Assembly (NCBI GenBank): GCA_001972305.1 | Contig: BDDD01002285.1 | Span: forward strand, 203,343 to 267,342 | Length of the DNA: 64,000 bases | Reading direction: 5' to 3' | From: Cephalotus follicularis | Taxonomy: Eukaryota > Streptophyta > Magnoliopsida > Oxalidales > Cephalotaceae | Notes under the pieces: model-generated | Seen by the model: the letters and a program-made list of their open reading frames with translations, nothing else | Databases searched by the model: none | Told to the model about the DNA's origin: nothing | Shown: in pieces, positions 1 to 9,100 of the stretch | Layout: each line of letters starts with the position of its first letter | Numbering within the stretch: the stretch's first letter is position 1 | Program-made: the position numbers and the translations under genes

Positions 1-19
1 CGCAATCTATTCCGAGCAT

Positions 20-236
20 TCACACAATGCCCATCTATTCGATAGCTGTCCATTCGACCACTATTCGATCGATAACGACCCATTCGATCACTAACCGTTC
101 AATAACAGTTCAAACGATCACTATCCCTCCAATAACGATTCATACGATCGCTAACCGCTCAACAACGGTTCAAACGATCATCATCCGTTCAATAACGATT
201 CATACGATCGCGACACGATCGATAACAATACACTAG
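20..236. repeat. Degenerate tandem repeat of CGATCACTAACCG / CAATAACGATTC type
   Basis: Imperfect units of roughly 25-30 bp containing CGATC(A/G)CTA, CAATAACGATTC and CAAACGATCA repeat through this stretch. The 69-codon open frame across it (TI-rich, ITIHTI-like) is a by-product of the repeat. A similar CGATCC/CCATACGATCC-rich stretch lies at 59283-59460, just inside the LTR of the related element, so this may be a family trait of the leader. Confidence 0.6.
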
Positions 237-1097
237 CCATTCGCAATGACCACTCATATTCTATTCTGACCAACCGCTATTCGATACGGAAACTTTTCCG
301 ATAACACTTATGCCTTTCGGCTCATCCGATTGACCATTTAGCCATTACGACTTATTCGGTGGGTCACTTAGCCATTATGGCACATTCGGTCGGTCACTTA
401 GCCGCTATACAGTTCATAGCCCTCACTGTCACTTCATTCGATGTATCCCGTAGGATTTCGGGAGGTCTGCCTTCTTGAGGTCAGCCTTTCAGGCAAGTCT
501 AGACTGCTTGGCAGCCTTAGGCACTATTTTGGAGGCTTAAACATTAGCCTGATCTCAATCGGAATCGAGATCCATGCGAAACTGGGCAGTTTCACCGAAA
601 CAAGGTTATTGGCGTCAACACCACCCTTTAGGTATCGACGTCGTCACTCTAGGTATCTACGTTCATATCAGGCTCTTCCAAAACGGTTTCCATCATGCCG
701 CGCAACATGGTCAGGAACCACGTGCCTTGGCTATGCTTGTACGTACAATCGACACATATCCTCCACGTTTGCAGCATTCGCAGCCATCTGCTGCTGGAAG
801 TAATCCACTATACGACTCATAGGGTCCATTCAGCCATTTACTTCCTCGGGAACACTTCCATTAGCGGCTCAAGCCCTTCCACGTTCTCTACTTCCATCCA
901 TTTTGTTTCCTATAAGGAAAGATGTCAAGGTTCATCTCGAGGAAACAATCGTTAATTGCCAAGGATAGTATTAGCTTGGATAAATTCCTTATTTAATTCA
1001 AGCATGCATGGAGTATGCTCGATTACCACTATTGTAGTATCAATCATTTTGGTTGCCAAGGATAGTATCCCAGCGATAGCGTATAAAAGGAATATAA

Positions 1098-1109
1098 GCT
1101 CTGATACCA
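1098..1109 (-). other. Primer-binding site (tRNA-iMet type)
   Basis: The minus strand reads TGGTATCAGAGC, the usual plant retrotransposon complement to the 3' end of initiator-Met tRNA. It lies 4 bp inside the LTR end at 1114. It fixes the element as minus strand, with the LTR at 1114-3708 as its 5' LTR. Confidence 0.85.
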
Positions 1110-1184
1110 CTGTTGTCACACCCCGTTCCCATAACAACAAAAATAATGGTAGCAATCAACATAATATCCGGCTTATACAGTTTT

Positions 1185-1540
1185 ACGCTAACCGGCCCAT
1201 AGGCGGAGGAAAGCTCGATCAATAATTGACACTAACCGGCACATAGCGGAGGAAAGTTCAACAAACAAATGAGTCTAACCGGCACAAGGCGGAGGATAGC
1301 TCATAGTGTGGATGTCAACCGGCACGTAGCGGAGGAAGACCATCCAGTGTGGTGTCCCTAGCCATCTCCTGGCCCCTAGAGCACAACCTGCCATTAGCGT
1401 AAGTGATAACCTCCGTCACCGCACTAACAGCGTAACAATCACAATCAATCAAACAATTCAATCATTGGTGCTTACCGGCCCCAAGCTAGGAAAGCACACA
1501 GCTAACCGTCTCGTGGTGCTAGGAAAGCTCAATCAATCCG
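1185..1540 (-). repeat. Hairpin-unit array, family A LTR
   Basis: At least six units share the inner sequence AACCGGCACATAGCGGAGGAA (with small changes). They are bounded by short arms that differ between units but stay complementary: GCT/AGC (1188), ACT/AGT (1231), GTC/GAC (1316) and TGCTT/AAGCA (1469). A related single unit lies near 1791. See the clearer array at 62840-63245. Confidence 0.55.
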
Positions 1541-1879
1541 GGAATCAACCCTTTCCAAGTAATTTATAAGTTATAAGATACTTGAAATAATACATTTATT
1601 CAAAATGTAAACAGTATTTGAAATCACGTTTCAATCCTTCGAAAATGTACATTTAACAAATATACATTTTCGTGTAAAATAATGATTTGTTATAAAATCA
1701 TGTATGCACTTCTAAAATGATAAAACACTTTAGAATTCAATCACATTTCAATTCACGATTCAGTTCACAGTTCAATTCATACATACATCGACGCTAACCG
1801 GCACAAGGCAAGGAAAGCTCGACCAATCCACAATAATATGCAAGCAAACATATGCTCAAAATGCAACCCGACCCTTTCG

Positions 1880-2240
1880 GCGTCGACACCTAACCTCTAG
1901 GCGCCAAATCATTCATATTAGTCAATTAAGCGTCGCCGCTTAACCCTAGGCATCAACGCTTATACAGTTTAAGCGTCGCTTTAGCCAGTAACCCAGTGTC
2001 AACAATCGTCCTTGACATCGACGCTTCAAGGTAAGGATCCTTGAGCGTCAGCGTTCATTACTTTGGCGTCGACGCTTTGAGGTAGGACCTCAAGCGTCAA
2101 CATCCACGTGTCCATCACTACGCGTATTCAAACCAGGGCGTCAACGCTTTCCTTAAGCATCAAAATTTATCGCGAAATCAGTGTACACACCTACACGTAA
2201 CAGTCCATGGTGTCAACGCTTATCGTTTAAGCATCGACGG
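1880..2240. repeat. GCGTCGACGC-type palindrome cluster
   Basis: There are about fifteen perfect or decayed copies of AAGCGTCGACGCTT-like palindromes at irregular spacing, with a perfect GCGTCGACGC at 2066-2075. Decayed cores read GTCAAC or GTTGAC, as expected from loss of the central CpG. The same kind of cluster is found at 37440-37870, 43360-43790, 44370-44530, 54540-54790, 58710-58870 and 62010-62310. Confidence 0.6.
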
Positions 2241-2814
2241 ATAGAGAAGATCAGAAACATCATCTCCTTCAACAAGTTCAATACCAGGAGATCAACATGC
2301 ATAATCACACATGCAATTAGATCCACAATCATTTCAATCACAATATGCAAGGCAGGTTAGCTACTCATAACAACCTAGCACAATCACACCATTCACACAC
2401 CAAGGGAAATCATCCCAAAACGTGCATGCAATTCAATCCACAAAGTTCATGCATTTCATCAATGATAAACATCATTCTTGAAATCAAATAAATAAGTATA
2501 AATCCCCTACTATTACCCCTACCTCTAATTCCGAGTTAGGAATCGCAGTAGCAACAGCACAGTCGAGCCGCAGGTTCAATTGCGAAACCTTTCCGATAAC
2601 CGTTGAACCGAAGCCGGTTCTCTCCAATTGATTAATTCCTTAATGCCAAATCCAATCGCCACTCGCACACTGCACATATAACACATTTTCGTTATGTTCG
2701 ACACACAAAACATTTCCGTCGCCGAAACGCCTGCCGGATTCTGACCGACACAACCAGGCGATGAAACATACATCAACGGGTTCCACATTGGACGGTCGAC
2801 TCAAAACCGGTCAA

Positions 2815-3025
2815 GACTCGCCGGGAATCGGCGCCGAACGCAGCGCCACGGCCGGCAGTGAGTCGTGACTCACTGAGTCGACTCGTCGGACCTCCACAGG
2901 TCCGATCACCACTCAAAAACACCACATATTCATCAGCCCTACACGCCCACGCCCGTGACTCGCCAAGACTCGGCGCTAAACGCCGTGTCTAAGGCGACAG
3001 TGAGTCGACTCGCTGAGTCGACTCA
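2815..3025. repeat. GAGTCGACTC-type palindrome cluster
   Basis: Perfect GAGTCGACTC copies lie at 2875-2884, 3002-3011 and 3015-3024, with decayed neighbours (GAGTCGTGACTC). Equivalent clusters are at 38430-38640 (perfect at 38612 and 38625), 55330-55660 and 61190-61400, always between the GCGTCGACGC cluster and the hairpin pair. Confidence 0.6.
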
Positions 3026-3371
3026 TTCAACTTATTCCGGGCGTTTCCGGCCGAATCACGGTGCACTAGTGGTCGAAATGGGTATAGCTAGCCATCTAAA
3101 ACAAAACCCAGGCCACCCGCGACGCTAACGATGCCGGGAAATGCCGGGATCTTGCGCGAACAGTGGCGGTAGCGGGGAAGAAAAAGAAGAAAAAAGAGAA
3201 GAAAGGAGAAGAGGTTACCGGTTGGTGGCGTGCCTGGGTTGACCGGCGTGCTCTCCCGGTCCGGTAGCTGCCTCCGACGTCCTCTCCTGACCTCTCTGCC
3301 GATCTCTCTCTGAATCTCTCTCGCCCTCTCTCCCAGATGCAGGCGCTTTGTGTGCCTGCGTTTTCTTCATG

Positions 3372-3458
3372 CACGGGCGCATGATGCGCCCGTGTGTGTG
3401 TGTGTCTCCCCCATTTATTCTTGCTTCCTCCTTAATATTTTCTGGTAAAATACTAAGG
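3372..3458. repeat. Paired hairpins near the LTR terminus
   Basis: Hairpin 1 has 11-bp perfect arms CACGGGCGCAT / ATGCGCCCGTG (3372-3394). Hairpin 2 has arms CTTAATATTTT / AAAATACTAAG around CTGGT (about 3431-3457, one mismatch). Both recur at matching places in three other LTRs of this window. Confidence 0.65.
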
Positions 3459-3708
3459 TACGGGTCTCGATTTTTCCGCAAATCGCGACATAAATTATCC
3501 AAACAACCACCAAAATAATCGCAATAATATTGCGAACATTTGGGCTTTATTGTCACGCATTAAAACTAGACTTTATTAGCCGTCTTAGCTAACACGTTTA
3601 CGACTTAAATGCGTAATGCCTTTTTATTACTCCGGGCTCTATCGATTTTATCACGACTGCACACGCACCAATTTCAAAATAATTATTTATAAAATTCGGG
3701 GCGTTACA

Positions 3709-4507
3709 ATGTAAGTAGTACATTATTATATATAACATATTAGTATTGAAAAAATGCACTTCCTGCAATAAAATTTCATTGTCTATGTGCTCTAAAATAC
3801 AAGTTCAAACTATGATTTTGAGCTGTCAGCAAGTTTCAGATGAAATAAAAAATCTATCAATAGGTCCCAAACAAGAGGCATCAAATTTCAAAGGTTTTAT
3901 TGTTAATGGCTTTCGTTTTCACACGAAAGAAGTTGACAAGCGTAGGAATACTGAAAATAGCGGTGTCTTGCTTAGAGCAAAAACATTGAGTTAGACTAGT
4001 AGAAGAGACAAAAACCCTCATGAAGGAGTTGTAGCATACTACGAAGAGTTGACTGAAATCATTGAAATTCGATACACGAATCTCATGAAGTTTGTGTTGT
4101 TTAGATGCAATTGGAATAACAATCAACAAAGGAAAAAAGATAATGAGTTTAAATTTACACTTGTGAACTACAATCACTTGTTGTACAGTAACGATTTACT
4201 GGGCAATGAACCTTTCATCTTAGCTGAGCAAGTTTGGTACGTGCAAGACCCTACAGAACCAGATTGGCATGTTGTTGTTCCTTTGACAGCCAGAGACAAG
4301 TTTGACATGTACTCGTCGGGGGATTCGGTTCATCCAATAGGAAATCCACAAGTTTAGCCCTTCAGTATGCAAGAGTTGGATAACATTGGACCGAATCGTA
4401 CTCTCAATGTAGTGTCTTGGGTGAGAGAAGGGATTGATGGGGAGACTATTGACACTGGGCTTCAAAATAATGATATAGATAACGGGAGTGAGAGCAATGA
4501 TGATTGA
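3709..4507 (+). pseudogene. CACTA (En/Spm) transposase C-terminal fragment, DUF4216 domain
   Basis: One frame runs to TGA 4505-4507 with in-frame stops at 3992-3994 and 4355-4357. Visible family marks are GFRFHTKEVDKRRNTENSGV, YYEELTEIIEIRYTN, KFVLFRCNW, FTLVNYN and the pair FILAEQVWYVQDP / DWHVVVPLTARD. These are the order and spacing of the DUF4216 domain that follows the transposase core in plant CACTA elements. The C-terminal tail (LNVVSWVREGIDGETIDTG, then an acidic end) also fits. The N-terminal catalytic part is absent because the family A LTR abuts at 3708. The fragment is dead. It would have acted in the nucleus in cut-and-paste transposition. Confidence 0.8.
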
Positions 4508-4648
4508 CACTGTTTTTCAATTTCAAATTTTGTTTTGTACTCTCATAAATAAAGTGTTACAATGTTTCATTTGGAATCTTAATCGTAATGCCCCAGAATT
4601 TTTTATAATTATCTATTATGGATGATTGTTGTACGATATATGTATGCT

Positions 4649-5980
4649 TGTAATACCCGGTTCGTTCGTGAATATATATATTTTTTTTACGGAATCTTAA
4701 ATATTTTACGAATATTATATTTGTGTTTTCGGGCTTTTAATTTTGTTTAATTTTAAAAGTCTAGTTGCCCAATGATCGGGTTTATGTGAATTGTGCGGTA
4801 TGGTACCGGTCCGATATTTGGGTATGTTATGCTATGTTGGGTTTTATAAATTATTATTTTAATCTAAAATTATTTTATTAAAAACAAATTATTATTCTTT
4901 TAGTTTAATATTCCTTATTTTTCCTTTTCATTATTAATTCATTTTGTTATTATTTCTTTTTCTTTTCTTTTTCCTATTTTATCATTTTCTACCATTTTCA
5001 CCTACTTCCTTCCACCACCCTTCTTCTTTCCAGCAGATTTCTCCTCCCACCATCTGCAAAAGTCATGTTAGAATCTCTCTTTTTCATTTCATAATCCAGA
5101 AAAGTCTCATTCCATTTCACTTTGTCAAATCTTGTCTCCCCCTTTCTTCATATTTGAGTGCCATTGTCATTTTTATATGATGCCACCATCCCCATTGCCA
5201 ACAAATCCGAAATTACCTTGTTTGTGTGAACTAATCTGTTGTGTGAAGCCTTCTTCCAATTCCAGGAGGTAATCTCAATCCTTTAATTGTTTCCTTGGAT
5301 TGAATTCTCTTAATTTGCTATGTATGTCTAAAAATACCATGGTTTTGTATCCTTCTTTCTTGTTTCTGTTCACAGCTGAATTGTGTGTTGTACTATGTTC
5401 TTCCTACTGATTTCTGGGTTATCTAACATCATTAAAGGTTAGTGAATTCATTCTCTTTAATTATGGTTTTGTTTCAATGGCTTACTATGAGTTTTTGTGC
5501 TCTTGGTATCTTGGAGTCTTTGATTCTTGCCTAAACATGTTGTCAATGTATTGGTGATGTTATCTGCACGTTTTATGCACCTATATATGTCACAAACTAA
5601 GTTTATAACATCTGTATTTAATAAAACACAGTTTATAGATTGTTGAATTTCAAGTGGATTTCGTTTAAAATTGCCTATTCGTAAGTACTTTGCAAGCGCA
5701 TAAGGTACGGATTTTCTGTTCCTTGGCTATCTGACCTTCAAACTGAAACTGTTTTGATAAACATCTTCGTTTATGAAATCAATGATTTTTTATGATCTTG
5801 ATATGTTTCAAATTTAAGTTGGTTTGACATTTTATTGATTCCAACTTTATCTATACGATATGTTATGGATATGCTTTAAACCATCACGTTTTTAATAAAG
5901 ATGAACCTTTTTAACATGATGTGATCTGTTTAGTTTTGGTAATATGCACTGTGGCGACTCCCACAGATGGGGGTGTTACA
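4649..5980 (+). repeat. Solo LTR, family B, internally shortened
   Basis: It begins TGTAATACCC and ends GGGGGTGTTACA, with the sequence between collinear to the LTRs of the element at 27221-32303. It is 1,332 bp, much shorter than the about 2.7 kb family LTR, because the later part (with the GTCGAC cluster and the cap-proximal region) is mostly missing. Flanks are ATGCT before and GTGCT after: a 5-bp target duplication with one mismatch. No PBS or internal sequence follows, so it is a solo LTR. It separates the two genes of the CACTA remnant. Confidence 0.75.
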
Positions 5981-6300
5981 GTGCTGGTACAGAACAATAT
6001 GCATATGTAGTTAACCTCTAGACTCCTGGTAGAGTGCCAACGGATATTGATCGCATTGTATAGACTGTACGAATATAGATTGTAATGGATATAGAACGGG
6101 TAGTGATATGATGATATGCTCACTGGTGATTGGTTGTGTTATAGCCTTGCATTGATATGAAATGACATTGCTAGTATCTATTGAAATGTTTGCATCTTCA
6201 TGACATACACAAAGTATATTTGCTTCACCTCTGTACATTTCACTGAATATGTATATTGTACACAGCCATTGGCTGTTTACCTGTTTCATTGTAATGAAAT
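5981..6300 (+). other. Non-coding stretch between solo LTR and CACTA accessory gene
   Basis: AT-rich sequence with no credible coding potential. It is probably the spacer between the two CACTA genes, or the 5' part of the accessory gene including an intron. No motif was recognised. Confidence 0.4.
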
Positions 6301-8726
6301 GCGTCAGGTTCAGGTCCAGGTGGCGAGCAAGTAGTGATTAGCCAGGCCAAGCGCAGAGTAAGAATTTACATTTCTCCGGCTTATCTTTGTATAAATATGA
6401 ATAAAGTAAGTGAACTAATATCCTATGAGAATTGCTTACGATCATTATATGACTTGCCGGCTTGTGGCAGTGCTAGTATATATATGAGTGTTGATGTATT
6501 GGATATGCATGCTTTCATATTGAGGAGTTGAGATGATTATCCTCCATATTTGTATGATATATTTTTTAAGATGTGGTCTGGTGTGGATTGAGCCCCCAGC
6601 ATATAAATTGTGATGTTTATCTGGTGGCATGGATCCGATAAACGGATACAACATGCCCAATTTTTGGGAAATATTAAGAGTATGATAATTTAATGGGTAT
6701 CAACGTGTAGTTGTTTATTATGTTGTTTTTATCTCATATTTTTTACTTTTCATGCATGAGTTCATGTTTGTATAGGTTGATGGCAGGCAAGAGAGTTTGC
6801 GGTACACACATGGATGACTTACATGAAAAGCCTAATCAGCAGAGATATCTCCCCCATGCTAGATCACATGAGGGGATATCAATGGCAGGTATACATGTGT
6901 TCAGGAACTGTTTCATTTTTATTTTTATTTTTAATTTGGGAGGATGCAATGTCACCTATATAGAAACTAGTTCATTTTTTTCCATACATGAAGAAAATTG
7001 ATATGATGCAACTTACAAACATGTCTTCATTAATCTCATAGGAGAATCTTTTGCATCTGATGGCAATACTTCTGTAAATAAAGTTAGAGGGGCTGTAAAA
7101 CCCCTAAAGCTGTGGGGCATAGATAAAATATTGATCTTAGAGTGGAATGAATTTCACCAACCTGTTGGACCAAACACTTTATTATTGGCAGGACAATTGG
7201 GGAGCTTTGCTCGGGATGGTGATTTGTTACCGTTGAAAATCACTTCATGGAGTGGGATGGATCAATCTGTGTTAGATAACATTTGGGAAGACATGTTAGT
7301 AAAAATTACTTCAATTATGATATTAAGCTCTCAATATTTTTTTATATTTGATCTTCTAAACTGTGATGTTTGATGTCTGATTTTGGATTTTTTAGAGCAA
7401 CACCAATGCACCCTAGGAATACAGAACAATTTCCATGAAGTCGCTCAACAAAAATTGGAGGGTCTGGAAACATAGAGTAAAGCAGGATTACTACTTGGTT
7501 CACCAAACAGACGAGGAGCGTAGGGCGAACCCTCCTTCTAGGTTGGATCCTGAGTAGTGGGAAACTTTAATCAGATTCTAGGGTAAAGAATCATCAAAGG
7601 TATGACTTCAACTTACTAGAGCATTGTAATAGAGTTAAACATGATATTTATAACCTCATACATATGAAATATAATTGACATCAATAACTTGAAATGCAAC
7701 AAATGTTATAAACATCTTTTTCTTCTTTTTCCTTTTGTAGAAAATTGCAGAAAGAAATTCAGAATGTTGCGGATGCCCTGTGGCCGTCAGTAGGACTTGT
7801 AGGATGAGTCATTCGAATAAACGTCATGAGATAGCTCTTTAAGTTAATGAGGTTTATCACTTAAAGTAACATTATACAATCCATCTACGTTGTTCAATGC
7901 CATTAAACATTACATATATTTATCTATGTTAGTGATATTATTGGAGTTCATCTATGTTGTTACACTGAGCATTTCAGATGAAGCAAACGAACGAGCCCAT
8001 CAATCGGCCTAGCTTTTGGAGAACAACTAGGAAAAAAAAAGATGCGACATTTGACGAAAAGGATGGGGCGAAAGAAATTGAGGTATATCTTGTGCATTAA
8101 AATTTGTAACTAAATTATATTAAATATATGAGTTAATGTGTAAGTCATTTTCCATGTTTGAAGATATAACATTTTTCTTTGGTTGATAGGAGCAACTGAC
8201 AACTAAAATAAGTATTCTAGCACCGGAAAACAGTCAAGATCCAACAATGTTAGACCAAGTCTTTGTTGATGTCGTTGGTGGTGATGGACATGGTGGTGTG
8301 CGGACAATGGGCATAGTTGCTGTCCCAACTAGTACTAAATCAAGAACATCATCTTCTCAAGCTTCTCAGTTTAATTTTGAAGCAAGAATTCGTGCAAAGT
8401 ATGAAGAAAGATTCAATGATCTTCAAAGAAATTTGCAGCAATAAATAAGTGACCAACAATGACAGATTGCAGAACTTATGACAGCTATGCGTAATAAAAA
8501 TGTTACATCTCCAAGATTTCATTCGACAATTCCTACTCTTACTTCTAGTGTCAGCGAAAGTCGGGATCCGACCTTTTTACCAAACTCTCATCAGGTAATT
8601 TTTTATATATGAAAATATGCATCCCATTTCCATAGAAAATATATGTATTAAGGATACATATTTGAACTTGTATTTTATTTTATACTTTCATACATTTTGC
8701 AGCATGATGATATACCTGGGGCATAA
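6301..8726 (+). pseudogene. CACTA accessory protein (Transposase_24 / Ptta-En/Spm type), multi-exon pseudogene
   Basis: Exons inferred from similarity and GT/AG borders: about 6301-6357 (SGPGGEQVVISQAKRR), 6787-6888 (HMDDLHEKPNQQRYLP), 7041-7293 (LEWNEFHQPVGPNTLLLAGQ, SFARDGDLLPLKITSW, VLDNIWEDM), 7395-7601 (KSLNKNWRVWKHRVKQDYY, then DEERRANPPSRLDPE), about 7740-7840, 7978-8081, 8190-8594 (a Gln-rich coiled-coil region with KYEERFNDLQRNLQQ) and 8702-8726 ending HDDIPGA and stop. The order matches plant En/Spm accessory (Transposase_24) proteins. Stops break the fourth exon (near 7555 and 7580), the fifth and the coiled-coil exon (8441-8443 and after DQQ). In the autonomous element this protein binds the element ends with the transposase. 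It belongs with the DUF4216 fragment upstream and is separated from it by the solo LTR. Confidence 0.7.
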
Positions 8727-9095
8727 AAGCAGAGATAAATAAATAGTTAGTAAGGTTTTTGGAGGTGAGACTCTTCTAAATTTAGCTGATTATTTGTCCT
8801 CCTATCTCTATCTCTCTCTGTGATGAGGGGTGAAATGGTTGCTTAGCTGTGATTTGCTGTGATTTTAGACTAATTTATCCCTTAGAAATACATTCCATGT
8901 ATAAAACAGGAGAGATTTTTTAATTCAGGTTACTAACAGTTTGCTTTTCGTAAGTAAACTTATTTAGTTTTGGTCTCCCAGGGCATTGTCCCTATGGGAT
9001 TATAGGTAAAATTCTATAAATTTGCAATAATGCTAATCTTCGATTGCATACCAGGGCAATGTTTCTATGAAGGGCACAAAAAGTGTGGTATGATT
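8727..9095. other. Pre-insertion DNA downstream of CACTA gene
   Basis: This is AT-rich 3' sequence without coding potential. It contains two related phrases, 'ccagggcattgtccctatgg' near 8980 and 'ccagggcaatgtttctatga' near 9052, a short direct repeat. It ends with TCAAG (9096-9100), the target duplication of the next element, and continues biologically at 19690 and then 34457. Confidence 0.6.
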
Positions 9096-9100
9096 TCAAG

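Larger units (their letters stand above)
1..1113 (-). mobile_element. Non-coding interior of a gypsy-type LTR element, cut by the window edge
   Basis: This is the stretch between the window edge and the LTR at 1114. It contains a tRNA-iMet-type primer-binding site next to that LTR, so the element reads on the minus strand and this is its 5' leader. I see no credible coding region; the open frames here are short and composition-driven. The part around 410-680 resembles 58490-58760 inside the element at 52475-60505: the same order of 'cctcactgtcac', a 'tttcg(g/a)agg' block, 'aagtctagactgct(t)gg' and 'taggt(a/g)tcgacgtc'. The two elements are therefore related. A 17-base direct repeat (TGCCAAGGATAGTATxx) occurs near 957 and 1053. 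Pol, if present, lies outside the window. Confidence 0.6.
1114..3708 (-). repeat. Long terminal repeat, family A, 2.6 kb (5' LTR of a minus-strand element)
   Basis: On the plus strand it begins TGTCACACCCCGTTCCC and ends GGGGCGTTACA, so it has TG...CA ends. The same ends occur at 42000-44699, in altered form at 36252-39324, and inverted at 60506. From left to right it holds units with AACCGGCACATAGCGGAGGAA between short paired arms (1185-1330, 1460-1540, about 1795), an AT-rich block, a GCGTCGACGC-type cluster (about 1880-2240), a GAGTCGACTC-type cluster (about 2815-3025), a CT-rich tract (3280-3340) and two hairpins (3372-3458). No gene is visible. The base following, ATGTA, would be the target duplication, but the other end of the element is outside the window. 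Confidence 0.85.

Noticed and set aside
27-236. 69-codon Thr/Ile-rich frame
   Set aside because: Translation of a short tandem repeat; no protein-like composition.
1098-1109. tRNA gene at PBS sites
   Set aside because: Only the 3'-end complement is present; no cloverleaf or A/B boxes around it.
3096-3556. Arg/Glu- and Ser-rich frames on the minus strand (also 38706-39133 and 60828-61148)
   Set aside because: Products of CT/GA-rich tracts in the LTRs; similar frames appear wherever that tract occurs.
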